DNA of 64,000 nt from Halorientalis litorea (GTDB lineage: Archaea; Halobacteriota; Halobacteria; Halobacteriales; Haloarculaceae): contig NZ_CP095482.1 in NCBI RefSeq assembly GCF_023028225.1, forward strand, positions 2,232,001-2,296,000. Reading direction: 5' to 3'. The notes beneath the pieces are model-generated. The model saw only the letters and a program-made list of their open reading frames with translations, was not told where the DNA came from and made no database searches. The position numbers were made by a program, and so were the translations under genes. This document shows positions 41,842-50,286 of the stretch, one piece after another (position 1 is the stretch's first letter; each line of letters begins with the position of its first letter).

Positions 41842-42129
41842 ATGTGCCAACTGCGGAGAATGATTGAAGACTTCTTTTACAAGCACATGTACGGTGACTG
41901 GGAGTCTGTCTCCCACGGTCTTTGGATGTACGGCCACATTTCAATCTTGGTTGCGACCGCGCTCGTCGGCTATACGTTCGCCAGACAGCAGTACCTGCTC
42001 ACCGTGCTTCTCCTCCCGTTTCCACTCGTGTACTTCTACAAACGCCACGAAAAGGCCCGAGAGTACACGGTTCAGTCAGAGACGCCCATCGAACCCGGTG
42101 AGGATTACGATCCGAGCGAACACCACTGA
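41842..42129 (+). CDS. Small membrane protein, function unknown
   Basis: A 95-aa protein (ATG 41842; a second in-frame ATG at 41860 gives MIEDFFYKHMYGDW). Two closely spaced hydrophobic segments (about 32-46 and 51-64) form a helical hairpin, followed by a charged tail YKRHEKAREY...DPSEHH. It is richer in Phe, Tyr, Lys and Met and lower in G+C than its neighbours. No family recognised. A TATA-like cactttactt lies about 25-35 bp upstream of the first ATG. Confidence 0.65.
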   Translation: MCQLRRMIEDFFYKHMYGDWESVSHGLWMYGHISILVATALVGYTFARQQYLLTVLLLPFPLVYFYKRHEKAREYTVQSETPIEPGEDYDPSEHH

Positions 42130-42150
42130 AGCCATGCTTTACTGACACAC

Positions 42151-42250
42151 CGTCCGTTCGCCCGGTCGTCTATCGGGCGGACGACTCGGACTCGCGTTAC
42201 TCGTCCTTTCAGTCCTCGTCTTCGTCCACGTCGCCAGACTACGTCTGGCG
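42151..42250. terminator. Two hairpins just downstream of dnaK
   Basis: Stem 42232-42250 (cgccaga/tctggcg, 5-nt loop) begins 3 nt past the dnaK stop on the minus strand. A second stem (cgcccg/cgggcg with outer cgtc/gacg) spans 42151-42183. This fits the dnaK 3' end and, for the second, the end of the rightward small membrane-protein gene. Confidence 0.45.
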
Positions 42251-42253
42251 GGC

Positions 42254-44182
42254 TCAGGAGGACGACTCCTCGTCGTCCTCCTGAACGTCCTCGAAGTCTG
42301 CGTCCACGTACTCCTCGCCGTCACCTTCGGGACCAGCACCGGGGCCGGCACCGCCGGGACCTGCGCCCGCCGCGCCCGCGCCGGGTCCGGCACCGCCTGC
42401 GGCCTGTTGGGCCTCCTGCTGGTACATCTGCTTCCCGATTTCCTGCAGTTCCGTCGAGAGGCTCTCGGTGGCCGATTCGAGGGCGTCGGCGGCGGTGTCG
42501 AGGTCCGCGCTGTCGACGCTCTCGTACTCGGCGAGGGCTTCCTCGACGCGTTCGATCTCGGCCTCGATGTCGCTCCGCAGGTCGTCGTCCACCTCGTCCT
42601 CGTTCTCGTCCAGCAGTTTCTCGGCGCGCTGGACCGCGGCCTCGGCGTCGTTGCGGGCCTCGACGAACGCGCGACGTTTCTGGTCTTCCTCGGCGTGTTC
42701 CTCGGCCTCCTCCTGCATCTGGTCTATCTGGTCGTCGGAGAGACCGGCACCGCCCTCGATGGTGATGGACTCGGCGTTGCCCGACCCCTTGTCCTCGGCT
42801 TCGACGTTGACGATGCCGTCCTCGTCGATGCTGAATCCGACCTCGATTTGCGGCGTTCCGGCCGGCGCGGGCGGGATACCGGTCAACTGGAACTCGCCGA
42901 GCAGTTCGTTCTCCTCGGCCATCTCGCGTTCACCTTGGAACACCCGGACCTGCACGGAGGTCTGGTTGTCCGCGGCGGTGGTGAAGATTTTCGACTCCTC
43001 GGTCGGGATGGTCGTGTTCTTCTCGATGAGCCGCTCGAACAGGCCGCCCTTGACCTCGATACCGAGCGAGAGGGGCGTCACGTCCAACAGCACGATGTCG
43101 TCCACGTCGCCGGAGAGGACGCCGCCCTGAATGGCCGCACCCAGCGCGACTGCCTCGTCGGGGTTGACGTTCTTTTTCGGTTCCTGTCCGGCGAGGTCCT
43201 CGACGCGCTCCTGAATCATCGGCATCCGGGTCGACCCGCCGACCAACAGCACTTCGTCGATGTCGCTCTCGTCGTAGCCCGCGTCGGCGAGTGCCTGCTC
43301 GGTCGGACCGACGGTCCGCTCGACGAGGTCCTCGGTCAGGGACTCGAACTTGGCACGCGTAATCTTCTGTTCGAGGTCCTTGGGGCCGCTGTCGTCGGCC
43401 GCGATGAACGGGAGCGTGACGGTCGTCTCCTTGCGCGAGGAGAGTTCGACCTTGGCTTCCTCGGCGGCGTCTTTCAGCCGCTGGAGGGCCTGCCGGTCGT
43501 CGCGCAGGTCGATGCCGTGTTCGGCCTCGAACTCGTCGGCGAGGTAGTCGATGATGGCGTGGTCCCAGTCGTCGCCCCCGAGGTCGTTGTCCCCGTTCGT
43601 GGCGACCACTTCGTAGACGCCGCCGCCCAAATCCAGAATAGACACGTCGAACGTCCCTCCACCGAGGTCGTAGACCAGCACCGTCTGGTCCGACTCGTCG
43701 TCGAGGCCGTAGGCCATCGACGCCGCGGTCGGTTCGTTGATGATGCGTTCGACCTCGAACCCGGCGATTTCGCCGGCGTCCTTGGTCGCCTGTCGCTGGC
43801 GGTCCGAGAAGTACGCGGGGACCGTGATGACGGCCTTCTCGATGTCGTCGCCGAGGTACTCCTCGGCGTCCCGCTTTATTTTCTGGAGAATCATCGCCGA
43901 GACCTGTTCCGGCGTGTAGTCCTCGCCGTCCATCTCGACGGTGTACCCGTCCTCGCCCATGTGCCGCTTGATGGACTCGACGGTGTTCTCGGGGTTCTGG
44001 ATGGCCTGGTTTTTGGCCGGTTTCCCGACGAGACGCTCGCCGTCCTCGGTGAACGCGACTACCGACGGTGTGGTCCGCTCGCCCTCACCGTTGACGATGA
44101 TTTCGGGGTCGCTCCCCTCCATCACAGCGAAGGCACTGTTGGTGGTGCCGAGGTCGATACCGAGAATCTTGTTGCTCGTCAT
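42254..44182 (-). CDS. dnaK: Molecular chaperone DnaK (Hsp70)
   Basis: A 642-aa ATP-dependent chaperone. The ATPase domain starts [19 protein letters not shown] and contains [17 protein letters not shown] and [10 protein letters not shown]. The substrate-binding domain has [14 protein letters not shown] and [23 protein letters not shown]. The lid is acidic and ends in a Gly/Pro/Ala-rich linker and a very acidic tail ([14 protein letters not shown]). Upstream on the same strand is grpE, with a 181-bp gap. No dnaJ follows. A TATA-like cttttaac about 30 bp before the ATG suggests its own promoter. Confidence 0.97.
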   Translation of the reverse strand: MTSNKILGIDLGTTNSAFAVMEGSDPEIIVNGEGERTTPSVVAFTEDGERLVGKPAKNQAIQNPENTVESIKRHMGEDGYTVEMDGEDYTPEQVSAMILQKIKRDAEEYLGDDIEKAVITVPAYFSDRQRQATKDAGEIAGFEVERIINEPTAASMAYGLDDESDQTVLVYDLGGGTFDVSILDLGGGVYEVVATNGDNDLGGDDWDHAIIDYLADEFEAEHGIDLRDDRQALQRLKDAAEEAKVELSSRKETTVTLPFIAADDSGPKDLEQKITRAKFESLTEDLVERTVGPTEQALADAGYDESDIDEVLLVGGSTRMPMIQERVEDLAGQEPKKNVNPDEAVALGAAIQGGVLSGDVDDIVLLDVTPLSLGIEVKGGLFERLIEKNTTIPTEESKIFTTAADNQTSVQVRVFQGEREMAEENELLGEFQLTGIPPAPAGTPQIEVGFSIDEDGIVNVEAEDKGSGNAESITIEGGAGLSDDQIDQMQEEAEEHAEEDQKRRAFVEARNDAEAAVQRAEKLLDENEDEVDDDLRSDIEAEIERVEEALAEYESVDSADLDTAADALESATESLSTELQEIGKQMYQQEAQQAAGGAGPGAGAAGAGPGGAGPGAGPEGDGEEYVDADFEDVQEDDEESSS

Positions 44183-44363
44183 GTTACCCTACTCTACCCG
44201 TCTCGGCCGGTTAAAAGTTGCTAGATACCGGGACACACGCCCTCCGGCCGCCCCGATGCCGTACGTCGGTTTCTGCGAACCACGCCGACACGTCAACACG
44301 AACTATATCCGGACCGCAACTAGACCGCGGCCGGCCGAGACCCCGCCACACGATGCCGGAGTG

Positions 44364-45053
44364 TCACGACCCGTCCGCGTCGCCCGCTCCACCCTCGCTG
44401 ACGGTCACCTGTGCCGTCCGAATGACCTTCCCAGCCATCTCGTAGCCAGGACGGTGGACCTCTGCGACGGTTCCGTCCGGTTGGTCACTCTCGACTCGGA
44501 GCAACACTTCGTGGCGTTGTGGGTCGACCTCATCGCCCGGTTGTGGGTCGACCGTCTCGACGTTCTCGTGGTCGAGTTCCTCGTCGAACTGCCGGAGCGT
44601 CGTCTCGATACCGTCGCGGATGTCGGCACCTTCGTCCTGTTCGAGTGCCCGGACGAGGTTGTCGCGCACGTCGAGCAGTCGTGTCACGAGGTCCTCCGTC
44701 GCCCGCTGTTTCTCCTCCTCGCGGCGTTTGTCCATCCGCTTTTTGTAGTTCTGGAAGTCCGCTTTCGTCCGTGCGAGCTGTGACTCCAGTTCCTCGACTT
44801 CCTCCTCCCGCGTTTCGAGTTGTGACTCCAGCGAGTCGACGCGCATTCGCAGCGACGCGACTTCCCGAGCCATCTGCTCGGGGTCGGCGTCGGCGACTCG
44901 TTCCACGAGGTCGTCGTCTATCTCTCCGTCCTCACCACCCTCGGCGATGTCCGCCAGCGAGTCGTCCGCCCCGGCGGACGACTCCGGGGTTCTCTCGACG
45001 TCTTCGTCGGCTGTCTCCGTGCCGTCCGGTTCAGAGGCGTCCTGCTCGCTCAT
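44364..45053 (-). CDS. grpE: Nucleotide exchange factor GrpE
   Basis: A 229-aa DnaK co-chaperone. The acidic, disordered N-terminus (1-60) is followed by a long coiled coil (EVASLRMRVDSLESQLETRE, KADFQNYKKRMDKRREEEKQ) and the beta-wing domain (HEVLLRVESDQPDGTVAEVHRPGYEMAGKVIRTAQVTV), the GrpE signature near the C-terminus. It releases ADP from DnaK. A TATA-like cttatacg about 30 bp before the ATG supports this start. Confidence 0.95.
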   Translation of the reverse strand: MSEQDASEPDGTETADEDVERTPESSAGADDSLADIAEGGEDGEIDDDLVERVADADPEQMAREVASLRMRVDSLESQLETREEEVEELESQLARTKADFQNYKKRMDKRREEEKQRATEDLVTRLLDVRDNLVRALEQDEGADIRDGIETTLRQFDEELDHENVETVDPQPGDEVDPQRHEVLLRVESDQPDGTVAEVHRPGYEMAGKVIRTAQVTVSEGGAGDADGS

Positions 45054-45173
45054 GTCAATACGGAACCGCGGGACGCGTATAAGGGTTCAGAAATCCACTA
45101 CCGTTCCGCTGTCTTTCGAATCAGTTCTCGACCTGTTACTGCCGTTGAAATGGCTGTAGACCCTCCTTTGAGT

Positions 45174-45815
45174 ATGGGCGACCGTGGCGTCAGTCCCGTC
45201 ATCGGGGTCGTGCTGATGGTCGTCGTGACCATCCTACTCGCCTCCGTGTTCGCCACGAACTTCATCAGCCTCACCGACGGGGAACGACAGGACGCGAAAG
45301 AAGCGGTCGGACAGGTCGAGGAGGAACTGTCCGGCGACGACAGGGTCGTCGACCCCGAGGGGGCGAGACTTCGGGGCGAACTCGTCTTCGCACACGACGA
45401 GACGCCCGGGGCGACGACGACGCACGAAGTCAACTGGGACGTCGGAACGGGCGACGGGACCGCCGAAATCGGCAACTCACTCAACAAGCTCAACGTAATC
45501 TACAGCGGGTCGGCCGACGTGTCCGGTGTCAGTGCTTCGGACGTTCTAGTATATCTAAACAAAGACGACGATGCCACTATCGAGGTGAACGCGACGGACG
45601 ACGTTAGTGGCGTCTCGTCCAGCGGCGGCGGCACGAAGATTACAATCACGCTCACGGGCAACTACGACATCGAAGAACGCGACACTATCGTCGTCGCTTA
45701 CAGCAACGCACAGAACCCGGGGTCCAGTGGGAACTACAACACGAAAGTGACGATTAACGGCGACGCACCCGATGCTGGCGACGAGACACAGACCGGGCCG
45801 CTGGATATCGACTGA
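45174..45815 (+). CDS. Type IV pilin-like protein
   Basis: A 213-aa protein from ATG 45174. The N-terminus MGDRGVSPVIGVVLMVVVTILLASVFA is a short prepilin leader followed by the hydrophobic helix of haloarchaeal pilins (DUF1628-type); cleavage by PibD is expected near G-V-S-P. The mature part is Ser/Thr/Asp-rich and beta-stranded (GGTKITITLTGNYDI). It is a surface fibre subunit or minor pilin. ATG 45150 would add eight residues before the leader and is less likely. Confidence 0.85.
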   Translation: MGDRGVSPVIGVVLMVVVTILLASVFATNFISLTDGERQDAKEAVGQVEEELSGDDRVVDPEGARLRGELVFAHDETPGATTTHEVNWDVGTGDGTAEIGNSLNKLNVIYSGSADVSGVSASDVLVYLNKDDDATIEVNATDDVSGVSSSGGGTKITITLTGNYDIEERDTIVVAYSNAQNPGSSGNYNTKVTINGDAPDAGDETQTGPLDID

Positions 45816-45859
45816 CCCGGCCCGTAGCGGTTAAACCCCGGACGGACGGAGTGGCGCAC

Positions 45860-47251
45860 GTGTCCGGCGTCACGCTCACCTTCGAGGACGGGACGATTCG
45901 GGTCGACAGCGACGGCGTGCCCGACCCCGTCACCGACCTCCCGGGCGTCGAGTTCGACGCCCGTACGAAGACCGCTCGCGCGCCAGCCATCCGCTACCGC
46001 GAGTTGTGCCGTGCCCTCGCCGAGCGTGGCGTCGACTACAGCGACGACGTGGGCGACTGGGCGACGCTGACCCTCACCTCCGCGTACGAACTCCGCGAGT
46101 ACCAGCGGACGGCTCTCGACGCGTGGTTCGACACCGACGACCGCGGCGGGACCACGGGTGACGACAGCCCTGCCGCCCCGCGCGGCGTGCTGGAACTCCC
46201 GACGGGGAGCGGCAAGACCGTCATCGGCATCGCGGCTGTGGCGGCACTGGGCCTGCCGACACTCGTCGTCGTTCCGACCATCGACCTGCTCGAACAGTGG
46301 CGGCGCGAACTCGAAACCGAGTTCGACGTGCCCGTCGGCCAGTTCGGCGGCGGGGAACAGCGACGGGAGGCGATAACCGTCTCGACGTACGACTCGGCGT
46401 ATCTGAAGGCCGACGACGTGGGCGGCGAGTTCGGTTTCGTCGTCTTCGACGAGGTGCATCACCTCGGCGGCGAGGGTTACCGCGACATCGCGCGACTGCT
46501 CGCCGCGCCCGCCCGCCTCGGCTTGACGGCCACCTTCGAGCGGCCCGACGGCGCGCACGAAGTCGTCGCGGACCTCGTCGGCCCGCTGGTCCACAGCGTC
46601 ACCGTCGACGAACTGGCCGGTGACCATCTGGCGGCCTACGACATCAAGCGAATCGAGGTGTCGCTCACCCCCGCCGAGCGCGAGGAGTACGAGCGCCACC
46701 AGTCGGTGTTCACCGACTACCTCGCGGCGTCGAACATCGAGATGCGAAGCGGGAGCGACTATCAGGAACTCGTCAAGCGGTCGGGCACCGACCCGCGTGC
46801 CCGGGAGGCTCTGCTGGCGAAACAGCGCGCCCGCGACGTGATGCTCAACGCCGACCGGAAGGTCGAGGAACTGGCGGCCATCCTCGACAGACACCGCGAC
46901 GACCGTCTCATCGTGTTCACCGCCCACACCGACATGGTGTACCGACTCTCCGAGCGGTTCCTGCTCCCGGCGATTACGCACGAGACGGCCGCGAGCGAAC
47001 GCCGCGAGATACTGGAACGGTTCCGCCGCGGTGACTACTCCCGAGTCGTGACGGCGAACGTCCTCGACGAGGGTGTGGACGTGCCAGACGCGAACGTGGC
47101 TGTCGTCCTCGCGGGGAGCGGGAGCGAACGCGAGTTCACACAGCGACTCGGGCGGGTCCTGCGCCCGAAGGCCGACGGTGGCCGCGCTCTCCTCTACGAA
47201 CTCGTCAGCGAGGAGACGGCCGAGGAGCGTGTCGCACAGCGGCGGCGGTGA
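45860..47251 (+). CDS. xpb: XPB-type SF2 helicase
   Basis: A 463-aa DNA helicase from GTG 45860 (VSGVTLTFEDGTI). The N-terminal damage-recognition-like domain (1-75) is followed by LREYQRTALDAW, Walker A LPTGSGKTV, VVVPTIDLLEQW, the DEVH box FDEVHHLGGEGYRDI, LTATFERPDG, and helicase motifs IV-VI (RLIVFTAHTDM, ANVLDEGVDVPDANVAVVL, QRLGRVLRP). Archaeal XPB works with the nuclease Bax1 in DNA repair. A TATA-like ttaaac lies about 27 bp before GTG 45860, so this start is preferred to GTG 45851. Bax1 lies 499 bp further on, separated by an opposed gene. Confidence 0.9.
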   Translation: MSGVTLTFEDGTIRVDSDGVPDPVTDLPGVEFDARTKTARAPAIRYRELCRALAERGVDYSDDVGDWATLTLTSAYELREYQRTALDAWFDTDDRGGTTGDDSPAAPRGVLELPTGSGKTVIGIAAVAALGLPTLVVVPTIDLLEQWRRELETEFDVPVGQFGGGEQRREAITVSTYDSAYLKADDVGGEFGFVVFDEVHHLGGEGYRDIARLLAAPARLGLTATFERPDGAHEVVADLVGPLVHSVTVDELAGDHLAAYDIKRIEVSLTPAEREEYERHQSVFTDYLAASNIEMRSGSDYQELVKRSGTDPRAREALLAKQRARDVMLNADRKVEELAAILDRHRDDRLIVFTAHTDMVYRLSERFLLPAITHETAASERREILERFRRGDYSRVVTANVLDEGVDVPDANVAVVLAGSGSEREFTQRLGRVLRPKADGGRALLYELVSEETAEERVAQRRR

Positions 47252-47262
47252 GCGTCGGAGTG

Positions 47263-47670
47263 CTAGTCGTACTCGAACGTGAAATCCAACTGCCCGTCGC
47301 CCCCGTCCCACTCGGTGTAGGACAGCGGTACCGTCACCGCGACCTCGCGCTCTTCGCCCGGGCCGAGTTCGAACGTCTGTGTCGCCGACCGCTGACCGTC
47401 CCCGACCGCTGCCGTCACGCGAACCGACCCCTCCCGAACGCGTCGCGCCGGGTTCGAGACGGTCACGTCCACGACCAGATTCCCCTCGTCTCCCGCGCGC
47501 GCCGAGAACTCGGCGACCTCTAGCTCCGGGAACGCGGTGAGGCCGACGGTTTCGGTCTCCGGCGGCGGCGTCCCGGTTGGCGGCGACGGCGTCGGCCTCC
47601 GCGTGTTCGAACAGCCAGCACTGCCGGCAGCGAGGAGGCCCAGCGCGGCGACGACCTGTCGGCGGCGCAT
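47263..47670 (-). CDS. Small lipoprotein with Tat-like signal
   Basis: A 135-aa protein from ATG 47670: MRRRQVVAALGLLAAGSAGCSN, an arginine-rich n-region, hydrophobic core and lipobox ending AGC. A Thr/Pro-rich spacer (TPSPPTGTPPPETET) leads to a single Ig-like beta domain (LVVDVTVSNPARRVREGSVRVTAAV; GEEREVAVTVPLSY). It is anchored outside the cell. Function unknown. It lies between xpb and bax1 on the opposite strand, convergent with xpb (11 bp apart) and divergent from bax1. Confidence 0.8.
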   Translation of the reverse strand: MRRRQVVAALGLLAAGSAGCSNTRRPTPSPPTGTPPPETETVGLTAFPELEVAEFSARAGDEGNLVVDVTVSNPARRVREGSVRVTAAVGDGQRSATQTFELGPGEEREVAVTVPLSYTEWDGGDGQLDFTFEYD

Positions 47671-47749
47671 ACCACCCGGTGGACGCGGGGCCAGCATGAA
47701 TCTTCCCGTGTTCGGGCGGCTTTTGACCCTCGGGGACCACGGTCCGGGC

Positions 47750-49252
47750 GTGCTGACGAAGGACCTGCTCCGGGTGTCCCGTGCCGGTGGCGGCTACCAG
47801 CCACGCTTCGCGGACGGGGGTGACCGTGACCTCGCGGCCCGCGTCATCGGCACCGTGCAGGGCCACGTCGGCGAACCCCGCGCCGACCTCGACGCGGCAC
47901 TGACGGCTCTCGAACGCGAGGCCGACGACTTCAAACTCGTGCGCGGGTTCGCCAAGCTCTTGGACCGCGAGGCGACGTTCGAGACCCGGGCACCGGTCGA
48001 CCCCGAACGCGCCCGGCGCGCCGCGTACACCGCCGCCGAGACGGTCGGTGTCGTCACGGAGCGCGAACGCGAGAGGGCACTGGTGCGGGCGGCCGACCGC
48101 CTCGACTGCACGCCCGACGCCGTCGCGGAGTCGCTCTACGCCGACCGCGAGACGCGGCAGGTCCTCGCGGACGTGTCCGTTCGCTGGGACCCGGCGGCCC
48201 TCCTCGCCCAGTACAACCTCTCGCTGGCACAGACCGCGCTGTTCGACGCCACGGCGGTCCGCGTCCGTGCCTCGGACCCGAAAGCTGTCGTCTCGGCCGT
48301 CAAGCGTCTGCGCCTGCTCTACGAGATTCGGAAGACGGACGCGGGCCGCGAGGTGGTCGTGACAGGGCCGGACGCCCTGTTCCGGCGGACCCGGCGGTAC
48401 GGGACGGCGTTCGCTCGCCTCCTCCGCACGGTGGCGAAGACGGCGGACTGGCGACTCACCGCCACTATCGACGACAGAGGTACCGACCGCGAGATGACGC
48501 TCACCGACGACGACCTGACCGTGCCCGACACCGACCCGGTCACCGAGATGACGTTCGACAGCGGCGTCGAGGCCGACTTCGCCGCCCGCTTCCAGTCGCT
48601 GGACCTCGACTGGACGCTCGTGCGTGAACCGGAACCGCTCGAAGCGGGCGCGCACGTCGTCATCCCCGACTTCGCGTTCGACTATCGGCACGCCGACTTC
48701 CGCGTGTTCTTCGAGATAATGGGCTTTTGGACGCCCGAGTACGTCGAGAAGAAACTCTCCCGGTTGGCCGAGTTGGAGGACGTCGACATGCTGGTCGCCG
48801 TCGACGAGAGCCTCGGGGTTGGCGAGGACATCGAAGCCCGCGACCACCGCGCGATTCCGTACGCCGGGACGGTCCGCATCAAGGACGTTCGGGACGCCCT
48901 CCGGCAGTACGAGACGGAACTGGTGGCCGAGGCCGCGACGGCACTCCCCGCCGAACTCGTGCCCGACGACGACGTGGTTCCCCTCGCGGCACTGGCCGAC
49001 CGCCACGGCGTCAGCGAAGATGCCCTCGAAGGAAAGGAATTTCCGGAGCACGAACTGGTCGGGCGGACGTTGATTCGGCCTGCCGTACTCGACGCACTCG
49101 CCGACGACCTGACCGCCGGACTGTCGCTCGACGCCGCCGAGGAACGCCTCGACGCGCACGGTATCGACGACGCGAGCGCGACGCTCGCCCGGCTCGGGTA
49201 CCGCGTCGAGTGGGAGGGGTTGAGCGGCGGGACGCTCAGAGCGCGGGAGTGA
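47750..49252 (+). CDS. bax1: Bax1 nuclease (DUF790), XPB partner
   Basis: A 500-aa protein of the archaeal Bax1 family, starting at GTG 47750 (VLTKDLLRVSRAGGGYQPRF). A TATA-like cttttgacc is about 27 bp upstream; an in-frame ATG at 47696 would add 18 residues. It contains the DUF790 core (YNLSLAQTALFDATAVRVRA, LLYEIRKTDAGREVVVTGP) and a C-terminal nuclease-like segment (PDFAFDYRHADFRVFFEIMGFWTPEYVEKKLSRL), where P-D...E-I-x-G-F-W-T resembles a PD-(D/E)XK site. Bax1 is a structure-specific nuclease that works with XPB. Confidence 0.9.
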   Translation: MLTKDLLRVSRAGGGYQPRFADGGDRDLAARVIGTVQGHVGEPRADLDAALTALEREADDFKLVRGFAKLLDREATFETRAPVDPERARRAAYTAAETVGVVTERERERALVRAADRLDCTPDAVAESLYADRETRQVLADVSVRWDPAALLAQYNLSLAQTALFDATAVRVRASDPKAVVSAVKRLRLLYEIRKTDAGREVVVTGPDALFRRTRRYGTAFARLLRTVAKTADWRLTATIDDRGTDREMTLTDDDLTVPDTDPVTEMTFDSGVEADFAARFQSLDLDWTLVREPEPLEAGAHVVIPDFAFDYRHADFRVFFEIMGFWTPEYVEKKLSRLAELEDVDMLVAVDESLGVGEDIEARDHRAIPYAGTVRIKDVRDALRQYETELVAEAATALPAELVPDDDVVPLAALADRHGVSEDALEGKEFPEHELVGRTLIRPAVLDALADDLTAGLSLDAAEERLDAHGIDDASATLARLGYRVEWEGLSGGTLRARE

Positions 49253-49297
49253 CACGGGAGCCGAAGTCGTTTTGAACGTCCCGCGCTCCCTCATCTC

Positions 49298-49714
49298 ATG
49301 GACCTCAGTGCCCACCACTACGGCGTGACCGTCTCGGACCTCGACCGGGCCGTCGCGTTCTACCGCGACACGCTCGGACTCGACGTACTCGACCGGTTCT
49401 CCGTCGGCGGCAACGCCTTCGCCACCGGCGTCGGCATCGAGGGTGCAGCCGCCGAGTTCGCCCACCTCGACGCCGACGGCACCCGTCTCGAACTCGTCTC
49501 CTACGACCCCGCGGGGAGCGACCAGACCGGCGGCGGCGTGAACCGCCCCGGCGCGAAACACCTCGGGTTCGAGGTCACCGATATCGACGCGTTCCACCGG
49601 GACCTCTCGGACGACGTGTCGACGGTCAGCGAGCCACAGACTACCGAGAGCGGCACGACCATCCTCTTTCTCCGCGACCCCGAGGGCAACCTCGTGGAGA
49701 TTCTCGAACCGTAG
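49298..49714 (+). CDS. Glyoxalase/VOC-fold protein
   Basis: A 138-aa vicinal-oxygen-chelate protein. Two beta-alpha-beta-beta-beta modules: HHYGVTVSDLDRAVAFYRDTLGLDVLDRF with a metal-ligand His, RLELVSYDP with Glu, AKHLGFEVTDIDAFHRDL with the second His, and FLRDPEGNLVEILEP with the last Glu, i.e. the full H/E/H/E metal set. It could be a lactoylglutathione lyase-like or dioxygenase-like enzyme; substrate not known. A TATA-like gttttgaac about 27 bp upstream supports the start. Confidence 0.88.
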   Translation: MDLSAHHYGVTVSDLDRAVAFYRDTLGLDVLDRFSVGGNAFATGVGIEGAAAEFAHLDADGTRLELVSYDPAGSDQTGGGVNRPGAKHLGFEVTDIDAFHRDLSDDVSTVSEPQTTESGTTILFLRDPEGNLVEILEP

Positions 49715-49759
49715 CCGACCGCCACGGTACTTATGCGGACTGCCGTGGGACATCTTCGC

Positions 49760-50152
49760 ATGCGCCTCCGCACGCTCGCTCTCGCGCTCGCGGCGGGAGT
49801 CTCCGCGTTCGTCCTCGTCGCCGTCGCCGTGACCGAACTCGCGTCTTCCCGCATCGAGTTCTCACTGTTCCTCGGCCTCCCTGCCGGCCTCGTCGCCGGT
49901 GCGGTCACCACTGCCCTCGTCGCGGTCGGACTCGGTCGGTCGCCGGCCAGCCGTCGGTTCGCACTCGCCGCCGCCGCGTTCGGCGTGGCGTTTCCTCTCT
50001 CACTGGTCGCCATCGCGTTCCTCGTCGGGAGTGGCATCTTGACGGCGATGGCTGTCGCCGTCGTCGTCGGCACCGCCGCCGCTGTCGGGACGTACGTGCG
50101 AGCGCGCAACACCGAGACGGCACCCGAAGAACCGGAACGGGCGGGCGGTTGA
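49760..50152 (+). CDS. Four-helix membrane protein, function unknown
   Basis: A 130-aa protein from ATG 49760 (MRLRTLALALAAGVSAF). Four hydrophobic helices (about 5-25, 33-53, 63-84, 89-110) are rich in Ala, Val and Leu, with a charged tail RARNTETAPEEPERAGG. A TATA-like acttatg is about 27 bp upstream, favouring this ATG over the one at 49733. No family recognised. The gene is followed at once by the three-hairpin element. Confidence 0.7.
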   Translation: MRLRTLALALAAGVSAFVLVAVAVTELASSRIEFSLFLGLPAGLVAGAVTTALVAVGLGRSPASRRFALAAAAFGVAFPLSLVAIAFLVGSGILTAMAVAVVVGTAAAVGTYVRARNTETAPEEPERAGG

Positions 50153-50155
50153 CCA

Positions 50156-50284
50156 CCAGCATCCGCCGAGCGCGAAGCGCGAGGCGGTTCACTCGGCACG
50201 ACCAGCGGTCGCGCCGAGCAGTTTTTATACTAAATTTTTGCGAGTAGGGGTCGCCAGTGGCGACCCCTCGAAGTGAAAATTTAG
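50156..50284. repeat. Three-hairpin element, related in layout to the 36.5-kb unit
   Basis: Three stems in order. The first is ccgcc/ggcgg around gagcgcgaagcgcgag (about 50163-50187). The second is tcggc/gccga with inner cgacc/ggtcg (about 50193-50217). The third has outer arms ctaaatttt/aaaatttag (50230-50238, 50276-50284) around an exact 10-bp stem aggggtcgcc/ggcgacccct (50246-50255, 50259-50268). As in the 36.5-kb element, it begins catccg after a gene end, has ggttcac between the first two stems, and tttttgcg in the third. It ends 2 bp before the PAPS-reductase-like stop, so it lies between convergent genes and may terminate both. Confidence 0.65.
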
Positions 50285-50286
50285 TC

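Noticed and set aside
42407-44224. A 605-codon frame antisense to dnaK
   Set aside because: Antisense frames over dnaK are a well-known artefact of its codon pattern. DnaK itself is unmistakable.
45734-49753. A 1339-codon open frame on the minus strand across the XPB/Bax1 region
   Set aside because: It is antisense to the XPB, Bax1 and VOC genes, all with clear motifs, and its translation shows no domain. Long antisense frames are expected in this GC-rich codon usage.
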